NCBI RefSeq assembly: GCF_014698755.1
Contig: NZ_JACJTO010000008.1
Coordinates: forward strand, 1-64,000
Source: Aphanizomenon flos-aquae FACHB-1287
GTDB taxonomy: Bacteria > Cyanobacteriota > Cyanobacteriia > Cyanobacteriales > Nostocaceae
Length of the DNA stretch: 64,000 bases
Reading direction: 5' to 3'
Below the pieces are notes generated by a model. The model ran no database searches, was not told the DNA's origin, and was given only the letters and a program-made list of their open reading frames with translations. This document shows, piece after piece, positions 1-8,460 of the stretch (position 1 is its first letter; every line of letters begins with the position of its first letter). Made by a program: the position numbers and the translations under genes.

Positions 1-1
1 C

Positions 2-646
2 TTGGGAAATGAGTTTATGATCATGGTTAATCAAAATATTTTAATCCTTCGCCCAAAATTTAACATATTTTTGGCTATTTTTATCAGGCTTTTCTTAACA
101 TTCAACACTTCTGGACTAGATCAAGATATTCAAATATTAGAAGATGATGGTAGCGATGAAACAGAAATATGTATTTTTGATTTAGGAGAAAATGGTTTTA
201 TTGTGGAATTTTTCAGAGGTAAAGGTAGTGAAACTAGATTATTTCCTCAAAATGATTATATAGAAAGTGTTTTATTTAGTTCTCAACTATTATCAGTAAA
301 AAAGATTAGAAAATTAGGTAGTGAAAAACATGATCACGCTTATTTTTGGCAATGGTCTTGTGAAAAATTATTAAGAGTCAAATATAATATTATCCCCAAT
401 GAAGGAACTAGAGAATTTATTGTTATTTCTATCAAGTATACTAGTCCATCATCAGCAACATCAAATAAACCTATTCTGATAAGAGATAAAACTAGACATT
501 ATGAACAAACGAAACTGCGATATAATTTTCAATATGGTTTACCAGAACCTTCTGAAAATCAACTAGAAAGGAGAAAACGAGATCAAAGAAGATGGTTAAA
601 TGAAATTGAAAGATTAGAATTAGAAGCCAAACAATCATCATTATAA
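2..646 (+). CDS. Hypothetical protein, possibly cut by the window edge
   Basis: The reading frame is open from the first bases of the window, so the true start may lie upstream. Candidate starts inside the window are TTG at 2 and ATG at 17 and 23. The N-terminal 35 residues contain a hydrophobic stretch that could be a membrane anchor or part of a longer domain. The middle is mixed alpha/beta, and the last 40 residues are strongly charged and helical (many Arg, Glu, Lys). I do not recognise the family. It ends 14 nt before the next gene on the same strand, so the two may be co-transcribed. Confidence 0.6.
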   Translation: MGNEFMIMVNQNILILRPKFNIFLAIFIRLFLTFNTSGLDQDIQILEDDGSDETEICIFDLGENGFIVEFFRGKGSETRLFPQNDYIESVLFSSQLLSVKKIRKLGSEKHDHAYFWQWSCEKLLRVKYNIIPNEGTREFIVISIKYTSPSSATSNKPILIRDKTRHYEQTKLRYNFQYGLPEPSENQLERRKRDQRRWLNEIERLELEAKQSSL

Positions 647-660
647 CCATATAAATCACC

Positions 661-1011
661 ATGAAAGATATTTTTAAAAACCCATCAATAGAAACATTAG
701 TTAATGAAATTGTTGCTTTAAATCATGCTTGGAAAGCGGCTGTAGAATTATTTGGAGATGATAGTCCTTTATCCCAAAGTGCAAGAGATTTAAAAGGATG
801 TTTACAGGTAAGATTATTACAGAGTTATCCAGATCAAGTTTATTTAATCATAGATAAAGAAACTTCAGAAACAGCAGGGGAAGAATTATATAGTTTGCGT
901 TTAGTAACTCCTATTAATAATCGTAATAATGCTGAACATCTACCTGTAAGAGTTGCGAAAAAATTACTTTCTCAGCAGGAAATTGCTAAACGTGAAAACG
1001 ATGTGATGTAA
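661..1011 (+). CDS. Hypothetical protein, 116 aa
   Basis: This small soluble protein has an ATG start 14 nt after the preceding gene, suggesting one transcript. It is predominantly helical at the N-terminus and has a beta-rich middle (a YLIIDKE-like strand followed by LRLVTPI). No signal peptide, membrane segment or catalytic motif is visible, and I do not recognise the family. AT-rich codon use is like that of its neighbour. It converges on the flavoprotein gene downstream. Confidence 0.6.
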   Translation: MKDIFKNPSIETLVNEIVALNHAWKAAVELFGDDSPLSQSARDLKGCLQVRLLQSYPDQVYLIIDKETSETAGEELYSLRLVTPINNRNNAEHLPVRVAKKLLSQQEIAKRENDVM

Positions 1012-1068
1012 AAATATCAAGTTCCTTAACGGTTGACTGTTTTCCCCTGCTCCCCTAACCCTACTACA

Positions 1069-2187
1069 TCAACCAAAGCCAGGAATTAACCGCTTTAATG
1101 CACGACCAGCAACATCACCATAGCGCAATTCACCACAAAGGATTTTACCCATAATCTGAGCGCCAGAGGGGCGTTTGACACCAACTTTGTAGCCAATTCC
1201 AGGGAAGCGGTAAAATGCTCCTGCTAGTTTTTGCGCCCAAGCCATATCAGTTCCCCATTCTTCATTAATCGCGTCAGTATAATTGCTTAGGGCATTGATA
1301 TCACCACTTAAAGCATCATGAATAAATCCTGCAGCTAGAACACCGCTAAAAATAGAGGGACGAATACCTTCAGCGGTAAAAGGGTCAACAACACAAGCTG
1401 CTTCTCCTGCTAAAACTGCATTTTGGGTGTGTAGCTTTTGATTACCATCCCAAATACACAAAGGATGACCGTATTGTTTACTATTTTTGATATCTACATT
1501 AAAAGATTGAGCGTATTCATCTAAAATTTTCTTAAAGTCTTGGGGTTCACCACCGATAAATGTACCAACACCGATAGAATAACCGTCATCTTTAGGGAAA
1601 TTCCAGATATAGCCGTTTTTGACCAAGCCAAACTCAAAGTGAATTGTGGTTTTCCTTTCAACCGTTGCGGGAATTTCAGCCTCTAATGCTCCAGCTAGAC
1701 GGCGTTTACGGTCTTTAAAACCGAGCCATTTAGCCATTGGACCCTTTGCACCGTCGGCGGCGATCAGATAACGACCCGTGACTATTCCTGTATCCGTGGT
1801 AACATACCAAGAATCATTTTTAAATTCAATTCCTTTAACTTCTGTGTTGTCTCGCAGTTCAGCCCCTTGGTTTTGAGCTTGTTGGACTAAAAAATGATCG
1901 AAAATATCACGCCGTACCATCCAAACCGGTTCTTTGGTGTCAATTTTTGATTCTACGGGATCGCCTAATTTCCAGGTAAAGCGCAAAGAATCCACTTTAG
2001 CGGAAATTGCAGGGCTAAAGTCAAAGTCGAACCATTGAGCGATCGCTGGAGAGACACCACCGCCACAGGGCTTATATCTGGGCAAGGATTCCTTTTCTAA
2101 AACTAAGACAGAGCGCCCCTTTTTGGCTAGATGATATGCTGCTGTTCCACCGGCCGGACCTGCGCCAACAATAATACAGTCGTACAT
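1069..2187 (-). CDS. Geranylgeranyl reductase family FAD-dependent oxidoreductase
   Basis: A 372-residue flavoprotein. The N-terminus carries a Rossmann dinucleotide-binding GxGPAGGTAA motif at about residues 8-17, followed by the E of the FAD ribose site and a CGGG motif near residue 42 typical of the geranylgeranyl reductase/ChlP group. A second FAD motif (AGEAACVVDPFTAEGI) lies at about residue 260. Family members reduce isoprenoid double bonds using NADPH, for chlorophyll phytol, tocopherol or lipids. This copy is shorter than typical ChlP (about 405 aa), so it is probably a paralogue of unknown substrate. It lies downstream of pyrH-frr on the same strand, separated by about 170 nt containing heptamer repeats. 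Confidence 0.85.
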   Translation of the reverse strand: MYDCIIVGAGPAGGTAAYHLAKKGRSVLVLEKESLPRYKPCGGGVSPAIAQWFDFDFSPAISAKVDSLRFTWKLGDPVESKIDTKEPVWMVRRDIFDHFLVQQAQNQGAELRDNTEVKGIEFKNDSWYVTTDTGIVTGRYLIAADGAKGPMAKWLGFKDRKRRLAGALEAEIPATVERKTTIHFEFGLVKNGYIWNFPKDDGYSIGVGTFIGGEPQDFKKILDEYAQSFNVDIKNSKQYGHPLCIWDGNQKLHTQNAVLAGEAACVVDPFTAEGIRPSIFSGVLAAGFIHDALSGDINALSNYTDAINEEWGTDMAWAQKLAGAFYRFPGIGYKVGVKRPSGAQIMGKILCGELRYGDVAGRALKRLIPGFG

Positions 2188-2294
2188 AATGGCTAAAATT
2201 TAATTTTGCTTTTGATTTTAACTGAGTAGATTTCCCAGTATATATAAGGGTTTATGATTTTTTATAAATTTTTGGTGAATAGAATTTGGTGATT

Positions 2295-2343
2295 GTTGAC
2301 TGTTAACTGTTAACTGTTAACTGTCAACCGTCACCTGTCACCG
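2295..2343. repeat. Short tandem heptamer repeat (STRR-like)
   Basis: Seven consecutive degenerate 7-mers of the form GTTAACT/GTCAACC/GTCACCT occupy the spacer between frr and the flavoprotein gene. Such heptameric short tandem repeats are known in filamentous cyanobacteria. The array is immediately downstream of frr on the minus strand. Confidence 0.7.
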
Positions 2344-2359
2344 CTTTCCAGTTCTGAAT

Positions 2360-2908
2360 TTAGACAGTAGTGATCTCTTTTTCCTTTTCTGCGAACAAGT
2401 GGTCAATTTTTTCTGTGTGCTTGTTTGTCAGTTTTTGGAGTTTGTCTTGTTGATCTCGTGCTTCATCTTCGGAGATTTCCGCACTTTTTTCCTGTTTGCG
2501 AATGGCATCGATAGCATCTCGGCGGATATTGCGAATTGCTACACGACCTTCTTCTGCATACTTAGCCGCAAGTTTGACAAATTCCTTCCGGCGATCGCTT
2601 GTTAGTGGGGGAATATTCAACCGAATCACCACACCGTCATTACTAGGAGTTAAGCCCACATCCGAAAGAGAGATAGCTTTTTCAATGATGTTTAAGCTGC
2701 CCTTATCGTAGGGCTGAATCAGGATGATTGAAGAATCTGGCGTGGTAATGTTTGCCAGGGATTTCAAAGATGTTGGTGTACCGTAATACTCGACTTGTAC
2801 CTTATCTAACAAACTCGCATTGGCGCGACCAGTGCGAATTGTATTAAAAGACCGTTGAGTTGCTTCAACAGTTTTCTGCATCGTCTCTTGAGCTTCAGCT
2901 AATTTCAC
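2360..2908 (-). CDS. frr: Ribosome recycling factor
   Basis: RRF splits post-termination ribosomes together with EF-G. The 182-residue product matches the normal family length and keeps hallmark segments: [23 protein letters not shown] near the N-terminus, a central [31 protein letters not shown]-type helix and the charged C-terminal helix. I chose the GTG at 2908 because a GGGAGG ribosome-binding site lies five to six bases upstream and this start gives the canonical length. An in-frame TTG further upstream would lie inside pyrH and add eight unusual residues. The gene overlaps the 3' end of pyrH by 14 nt, indicating translational coupling. Confidence 0.96.
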   Translation of the reverse strand: MKLAEAQETMQKTVEATQRSFNTIRTGRANASLLDKVQVEYYGTPTSLKSLANITTPDSSIILIQPYDKGSLNIIEKAISLSDVGLTPSNDGVVIRLNIPPLTSDRRKEFVKLAAKYAEEGRVAIRNIRRDAIDAIRKQEKSAEISEDEARDQQDKLQKLTNKHTEKIDHLFAEKEKEITTV

Positions 2909-3623
2909 AAGAACCTCCCACAAGGGTGCCAATAGATTCTCCCATAACTGCCCGGCGGATATTACCTCGCACCGTTAAGTCAAATACTAAAATCGGGAGA
3001 TTATTTTCTTTACACAGGGCAATTGCGGTACTATCCATGACTCGCAAATCTTTAGCCAAAACGTGGGCGTAAGTAAGAGTAGTAAAACGCTTGGCATCGG
3101 GATAAAGTTTGGGGTCAGCATCGTAAATACCGTCTACCTTGGTAGCTTTAAAAATCACTTCTGCTTCAATTTCTGCCGCCCTTAAAGCCGCAGTGGTATC
3201 TGTAGTAAAGAAGGGATTACCTGAACCAGCCCCAAAAATTACCACCCGCCCTTTTTCTAAATGACGGATAGCACGTCGTCGAATATATGGTTCTGCTAGT
3301 TCTTGCATAGCGATGGCCGTTTGCACTCTTGTTTGAATTCCCATGCGTTCTAGGGAATCTTGAAGGGTCATGGCGTTCATAACCGTGGCAATCATGCCGA
3401 TATAGTCAGCGGTTGCCCGATCCATACCTGCTGATGCTGCTTTAATGCCGCGAAAAATATTGCCACCGCCAACAACAATGGCCACTTGTACACCAGTGGC
3501 TATCACCTCTCCTATTTCTTTTGCTATTTCCTCGACCACTTCTGGGTCAATGCCGTAGCCTAAGTCGCCCATTAAGGCTTCACCGCTCAGTTTCAGTAAA
3601 ACCCGTCGGTAATTCGTTCCCAT
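2895..3623 (-). CDS. pyrH: UMP kinase
   Basis: Phosphorylates UMP to UDP in pyrimidine nucleotide synthesis. The 242-residue amino-acid-kinase-fold protein has the LLKLSGEAL nucleotide-binding start, the GGGNIFRG loop, a [12 protein letters not shown] helix, the [15 protein letters not shown] motif and the [12 protein letters not shown] segment typical of bacterial PyrH. The ATG at 3623 gives the normal length; the frame is open 30 codons upstream, but that extension does not resemble the family. pyrH-frr is a conserved bacterial pair. The roughly 280 nt to the divergent hydrolase gene probably hold both promoters. Confidence 0.97.
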   Translation of the reverse strand: MGTNYRRVLLKLSGEALMGDLGYGIDPEVVEEIAKEIGEVIATGVQVAIVVGGGNIFRGIKAASAGMDRATADYIGMIATVMNAMTLQDSLERMGIQTRVQTAIAMQELAEPYIRRRAIRHLEKGRVVIFGAGSGNPFFTTDTTAALRAAEIEAEVIFKATKVDGIYDADPKLYPDAKRFTTLTYAHVLAKDLRVMDSTAIALCKENNLPILVFDLTVRGNIRRAVMGESIGTLVGGSCEIS

Positions 3624-3908
3624 GAAGTTCCGCTTTATGAAAAAAGTTGCAATTGCCTCCAATTTAAGATAGCAGTACAGTGACCATCTATGTCCGGTTA
3701 GATTGTCCACCATTGCAAAACTTTAATATTAAATTTACAAAAAATTGATATGTATTTATACCTGAACTTAGGCAATTTTCCTAAAATAGCAGGTTAAGCA
3801 TTGCTTGGCCTAGATATATTTTAGGATATTTATACTTTTAATTACGCAATTTTCTTATTTGAGAAAATAGAATGTGAGTGGTAAACTATTTTTAGTATTG
3901 CATTAACC

Positions 3909-4784
3909 ATGATCAATTCTCCAAAAAGCTGGATTTGGCAAGATTTCCCCATTTGTTATCAAACTCAAGGTAATACCGGTCCGGCTGTGATCTTCATTCA
4001 TGGTTTTGGGGCATCATGGTTACATTGGCGCAAAAATATTCCCGCTTTAGCTGCAAATTGCCGGGTTTATGCCATTGATTTAATTGGCTTTGGGGGTTCA
4101 GCTAAACCCAAACCAGGAGAAAAAATTAATTACACTCTAGAAACTTGGGGACAACAAGTAGCAGATTTTTGTCGGGAGGTGGTGGGTGAACCTGCGTTTT
4201 TGGTAGGTAATTCTATTGGTTGTATTGTGGCAATGCAAGCTGCGGTAATTAACCCGGATATGACTTTGGGAACTGCTTTACTTAACTGTTCTTTGCGATT
4301 ATTACATGATCGTAAACGCGTTACGTTACCTTGGGTGAAACGGTTTGGTGCACCAATTCTCCAAAACTTTTTAGCGATTAAACCAGTAGGTGATTTCTTT
4401 TTTCATAGCCTAGCTCAACCGAAAACTGTTAAAAAGATTCTTTTACAAGCTTATGCTAACAGGGAAACGGTAACAGATGAATTAGTAGATATTTTGATGG
4501 CACCGGCAAAAGATGCTGGGGCCGCGGCGGTATTTTTGGCTTTTACTGCTTATTCCAGTGGTCCTTTACCGGAGGATTTATTATCTATAATATCTTGTCC
4601 AGTAATTATTTTATGGGGAACGGCTGACCCTTGGGAACCAATTAATTTAGGTAGAGAATTAGCCAATTTTCCCCAAGTACAAAAGTTTATTTCTTTAGAA
4701 GGTGTGGGACATTGCCCTCAAGATGAAGCTCCTGAGTTAGTAAATCCAATTTTACTTGATTGGATTGGTGAACAATTAAGTTGA
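3909..4784 (+). CDS. Alpha/beta fold hydrolase
   Basis: A 291-residue serine hydrolase-type protein. An oxyanion-hole HGFGASWLHW motif lies near residue 30, the nucleophile elbow GNSIG has Ser102, a likely acid residue lies in WGTADPWEP (about residue 240), and the catalytic His lies in GVGHCPQDEAP near the C-terminus. No signal peptide is seen, so it is probably cytoplasmic. Related cyanobacterial proteins are usually annotated only as alpha/beta hydrolases; substrate unknown. It is transcribed divergently from pyrH and converges on the small-peptide cluster. Confidence 0.88.
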   Translation: MINSPKSWIWQDFPICYQTQGNTGPAVIFIHGFGASWLHWRKNIPALAANCRVYAIDLIGFGGSAKPKPGEKINYTLETWGQQVADFCREVVGEPAFLVGNSIGCIVAMQAAVINPDMTLGTALLNCSLRLLHDRKRVTLPWVKRFGAPILQNFLAIKPVGDFFFHSLAQPKTVKKILLQAYANRETVTDELVDILMAPAKDAGAAAVFLAFTAYSSGPLPEDLLSIISCPVIILWGTADPWEPINLGRELANFPQVQKFISLEGVGHCPQDEAPELVNPILLDWIGEQLS

Positions 4785-4858
4785 AAGAGGGTTAAGAAAT
4801 ATCAGGAAAAATGAACTGTATCCAAGGGTTAATTTGGCTGAAATTTCATCTTTGATTA

Positions 4859-5041
4859 TTACCAGTACCAACCGTGATGTCTGCGTCTGCGTCTGCGTCT
4901 ACGGTCATGACGGTCATGACGGTCATCACGGTTGTTATGATCATTGTGATTTTGATTGTGACCGCCTGATAGAAGCTGCTGTTCTTCTATGGATAACTCT
5001 ACAACTAAATTAGATGTAGATGGGATATTTTGATTTGACAT
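4859..5041 (-). CDS. Double-glycine leader peptide with His/Asp/Arg-rich core
   Basis: A 60-residue precursor-like peptide. The first 27 residues contain a bacteriocin-type leader of the form VELSIEEQQLLSGG; cleavage after GG would release a core of about 33 residues. The core is nearly free of hydrophobic residues: it has Asn/His/Asp, then HDR repeats, eight consecutive Arg and a terminal HHGWYW. The DNA behind this is a simple repeat (tgcgtc hexamers and ggtcatgac nonamers at 4876-4930), suggesting growth by slippage. It is the last gene of the minus-strand peptide/exporter cluster. By family knowledge GG leaders are cut by C39 peptidase exporters. The role of the core is unknown; metal or polyanion binding is only a guess from composition. 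Confidence 0.75.
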   Translation of the reverse strand: MSNQNIPSTSNLVVELSIEEQQLLSGGHNQNHNDHNNRDDRHDRHDRRRRRRRRHHGWYW

Positions 5042-5382
5042 AATAATGTGAAACTCAATTATTTGTTTATTGGTGTTATGACACCTATGCTCATTTTATA
5101 AAGATATTTCTGATCAATTTCATGATTCTATGGTTATAAATTAATAATTATAATTTCTATCCTTTGACATAAGTAGATTGGCGTTAAAAATTATTCTTAT
5201 AGCAAGGTAAGAGTTGTGTTAACCTACTTACTACTGATATAAACTGTCATATTAAAAAATGAGAGAGGAAAAATTTAGACGTAAAATCTATGAAAATTTC
5301 TCCTCACTCTAGAAATAAAAAGCTGAAAACTAGGACTATTGAGAATAGCCAAGTTTATAGACTTTATTGAAAGAAAAAAGTA
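5042..5382. other. AT-rich spacer between two leader-peptide genes
   Basis: About 340 nt without a recognisable gene on either strand. It probably contains the leader region of the 60-residue peptide gene and possibly a promoter for it. I found no further GG-leader reading frame and no clear terminator. Confidence 0.4.
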
Positions 5383-5571
5383 TTAATCCCTATTCCCATT
5401 TTGACCATACATATGATCATTGTCATAGCGTGGATATCGATCATCTTTTTCATAGCAACGTTTTTTAGGTCTACAACAAGGTTGGTAATGGCAACATCCC
5501 CCGGCTAAAAGTTGTTGTTCATCTGAGGATAATTCAACAAGTAAATTGGATTTGATGTTTGGATTTGACAT
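5383..5571 (-). CDS. Double-glycine leader peptide with Cys-rich core
   Basis: A 62-residue peptide starting MSNPNIKSN, with the leader LLVELSSDEQQLLAGG, close to that of the peptide at 4859. After GG the core begins CCHYQPCC and has a fifth Cys a few residues on (KKRC), then an acidic/aromatic Asp-Arg-Tyr tail. Five Cys within the first 15 core residues suggests disulphides, metal binding or modification. No maturation enzyme is encoded next to it. The leader similarity and position just downstream of the C39 exporter make export by that transporter likely. Confidence 0.75.
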   Translation of the reverse strand: MSNPNIKSNLLVELSSDEQQLLAGGCCHYQPCCRPKKRCYEKDDRYPRYDNDHMYGQNGNRD

Positions 5572-5779
5572 AATTATTTACCTGAATAAATAGGTTAGGA
5601 TTTACACGCTCAAATAGAAACAAAAGCTGTGTTAAATCCTATGCTCTATTTATAAATGTATTTTGAGAAAATTAAATTCTCCTGAAGTTATAAATCAAAA
5701 AACTAAAAGTATGAATTATAATTTCATACTTTATGGTAAGATAAATTGTAGTTAATTAAATAATTCACCCATAACTATT

Positions 5780-6106
5780 TTATGAGAAAAAATTATTTAA
5801 ACAGTTAGGTAATGAATTAGTTAATTTATCACTACTGGCAGTAATAGTTAATAGGCTAAATGTGCAATAAAGTGCCATAGTGACTTGGGAAAATTTATAT
5901 TTACTGGTTTGTGAAGTAGAATCACCTGAAGCCAGAGTTAAATCATTTTTTCCTTCAGTTTCGATATCAGTTTTTTGGAAGAGTAACTTACCTTCAGTGA
6001 ATATATCTAACATAGGAGATATTTGCCCACCAACTAAAGATTCTTGTTCAACATCAGAAAGATAGCTCAATAATTGAGAATGATTGAGTTGAGTATTTTT
6101 CGACAT
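5780..6106 (-). CDS. Double-glycine leader protein, 108 aa
   Basis: The leader SQLLSYLSDVEQESLVGG (residues about 10-27) matches the GG-leader pattern of the neighbouring peptides. The putative 81-residue core is longer and includes a hydrophobic stretch (TMALYCTFSLLTI, about residues 76-88) that could span or insert into a membrane, plus two Cys. It lies 68 nt downstream of the ABC exporter gene on the same strand, with a GGAG-type ribosome-binding site before the ATG. Likely an exported substrate; activity unknown. Confidence 0.72.
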   Translation of the reverse strand: MSKNTQLNHSQLLSYLSDVEQESLVGGQISPMLDIFTEGKLLFQKTDIETEGKNDLTLASGDSTSQTSKYKFSQVTMALYCTFSLLTITASSDKLTNSLPNCLNNFFS

Positions 6107-6174
6107 TTTATTACTCCTTTTACAAACAAATAAACTTTGGTGATAGCAGAATAAAAGATTTAAAAAATATTGAT

Positions 6175-8343
6175 TTATGCAGTTAAAAACCGTAAATGCT
6201 CGCCAGGTTTTGATAAAAAAGTATCAGGAGTTCCTTGAACTTGTATTTTACCTTTTTCGATGAAGACAATCCAATTAGCGCGATGAATGACACTGGGACG
6301 ATGGGTAATTAAAATTGTGGTTTTACCTGCGCGATATTCTAAAAGACGATCTAGAACATGAGCTTCACTCATAGGGTCTAATCCGGCGGTAGCTTCATCT
6401 AAAATTAGTATAGGTGGATTTGTGAGAATGCCACGAGCAATGGCTAATCGTTGTCTTTGTCCACCGGAAAGATTCGCACCGAACTCCCCTAAAACAGTTT
6501 GATATTTATTAGGTAATTGACTGATAAAATCATCTGCATCAGCAATATCACAAGCTTGAACTACGGCTTCAAAAGAAATATTAGGTGTGCCTAAACGGAA
6601 GTTTTCCAAAATTGTCCGACTCCAAAAATGAGGTTCTTGGGGTACATAAACTACTTGTTGTCGGTAACAATCTAAAGCAATGTCTTGAATATTTAAAAAA
6701 CCGATGCGAATATTGCCAGAATCTGGTACATATAAACCAGCTAATAATTTAGCTAAAGTGCTTTTACCACAACCTGATTTACCAATTAAAGCAATTACTT
6801 TTCCTCCAGGAATTTGAATAGAAAAATCATCTAATAACTCAACTCTACCTGGGTGATGAAACTTGAGATGGGAACAACTAATATCTGCATGACTAGAAAT
6901 TTGTGCCACTGGTTTTTGACTTCCTCCTACTACTTCTGGTGTGGCATCAATAACTTCTAATAATCGAGAAACTGCGGTTTGAGAACGAAAATATTCATCA
7001 ACAAAGCCAACTAATGAGTTAATTAAAGCTAAAACATTAAGTTGTAAAGCATTAAAAGCTAACATTTGTCCAATACTCAAATTGCCTTTAATGACTAAAA
7101 GACTGCCAAATCCTAATAAAAATACCCCACCAATTGTAGATAAAAGCTTGGCAATAGTCCCGTTAACAATTGCGATTTGAACTGTGCTAAAAGCCAAATT
7201 TGCTAAACGACCAAAACGACTTTGAAATTCATCCCAAAATTGAGGAGCAGCATTGGTGGTTTTCATTACCTGTGCGCCCTTAAATGTTTCTACTAAAATA
7301 CCTTGATTTTCTGCTCCTAAAACTAAGAGACTGCGGGTTTTTTGTTGTAGAATTGGCAAAAAAGGTAAAGTAGATAAAGTCATTAAACCAGCGATTAAAA
7401 TTACTGCCGTTGTTAATTGCCAACTATAAAATAACATTAAGCAAAAAGAAATAACAGCGATAAAAAATTGGCTAGGTAAAACAATGACAATTTGTGATAC
7501 TAATTGATTAATTTCGCCAATATCTCGTAATCGACTAGTAATTTCACCACTGCGACGAGATTCATAATAATTTAAAGGTAATTGCAGAAGTTTTCTACCA
7601 AATTCTAAGACTAAACCTAATTGTAATCTTTGTCCAAAATGAGAAATCATTAAGGCTTGAAATACTTGTAAACCTCCACTAAATAAACTCATAACAACAA
7701 CGGCAGAAACCACAACTGTAAGTAATTGTAAATCTCCACGCACGAGGACATCATCTGTTAATAATTGAATTAAAACCGGACTTCCTAAAGCTAGTATACC
7801 CAGGACAATATTGATCATTAAAACCTGAGTTAGTAAGCCACGATAGGGTAAAATACGACGAAAAAAGCGTGTTATTCCGCCTTTTGATTTTTCTTCAGGT
7901 TGCTCAAAAAAGCGATCTGGATCTGGCTCTAATAGGAGCATTACACCATTCCAGGCCTCAGTTAATTCTTGTTTACTAAGATAACGAAGTCCAATAGCAG
8001 GATCAGCAATAACGTATTTTTTCCCTTTTTTACCATATAAAACAACCCAATGATAGCCCTTCCAATGGATGATTGCAGGTAATGTAATTTCTGTGATTCT
8101 ATCTATAACTTCTGGAGAAGCTTTGACTGCTCTAGCATTAAAACCGAGATTTTCTGAGCCGCGTTTTAAACCTAATAATGTTGTTCCTAATTGTCCAGTA
8201 CCAACAGATTCTCGACTTTTAATAATACTTAAAAATCTTCCGTAGTGCTTGGTAATAGAAACTAGACAAGCTGCTCCACAGTCTTCTTCACTTAATTGTA
8301 AAGTACACTGATAATTGTGACGATTTTTAAAAAAATTGAACAT
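6175..8343 (-). CDS. C39-peptidase ABC exporter for GG-leader peptides
   Basis: A 722-residue inner-membrane half-transporter that should remove GG leaders and export the cores. The N-terminal C39 peptidase has the QLSEEDCGAACL box with catalytic Cys22, a His in GYHWVVLYG near residue 97 and an Asp in VIADPAIGL. A six-helix ABC transmembrane domain follows from about residue 165 to 450. The C-terminal ATPase has Walker A GKSGCGKST, the signature LSGGQRQR, Walker B ILILDEAT and a switch His in ITHRPS. It lies between the HlyD gene (117 nt upstream) and three GG-leader genes downstream, all minus strand. Confidence 0.93.
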   Translation of the reverse strand: MFNFFKNRHNYQCTLQLSEEDCGAACLVSITKHYGRFLSIIKSRESVGTGQLGTTLLGLKRGSENLGFNARAVKASPEVIDRITEITLPAIIHWKGYHWVVLYGKKGKKYVIADPAIGLRYLSKQELTEAWNGVMLLLEPDPDRFFEQPEEKSKGGITRFFRRILPYRGLLTQVLMINIVLGILALGSPVLIQLLTDDVLVRGDLQLLTVVVSAVVVMSLFSGGLQVFQALMISHFGQRLQLGLVLEFGRKLLQLPLNYYESRRSGEITSRLRDIGEINQLVSQIVIVLPSQFFIAVISFCLMLFYSWQLTTAVILIAGLMTLSTLPFLPILQQKTRSLLVLGAENQGILVETFKGAQVMKTTNAAPQFWDEFQSRFGRLANLAFSTVQIAIVNGTIAKLLSTIGGVFLLGFGSLLVIKGNLSIGQMLAFNALQLNVLALINSLVGFVDEYFRSQTAVSRLLEVIDATPEVVGGSQKPVAQISSHADISCSHLKFHHPGRVELLDDFSIQIPGGKVIALIGKSGCGKSTLAKLLAGLYVPDSGNIRIGFLNIQDIALDCYRQQVVYVPQEPHFWSRTILENFRLGTPNISFEAVVQACDIADADDFISQLPNKYQTVLGEFGANLSGGQRQRLAIARGILTNPPILILDEATAGLDPMSEAHVLDRLLEYRAGKTTILITHRPSVIHRANWIVFIEKGKIQVQGTPDTFLSKPGEHLRFLTA

Positions 8344-8460
8344 ATTAAACGTAATTATTAAGAAAGATTAGTTGGTTTAACATAAATAAGCACAATTTTA
8401 TTAAAGCTTTTATTTGATGATTCTGTTGCTTAACTTAAGCTACAATTTTGAGAAATTTAT

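Noticed and set aside
1069-2187. Naming the flavoprotein chlP
   Set aside because: It is shorter than typical ChlP and divergent in the middle, so it is more likely a paralogue.
4876-4930. Direct repeats that could suggest a CRISPR-like array
   Set aside because: The units are 6 and 9 bp, contiguous and in frame inside a coding sequence, with no spacers.
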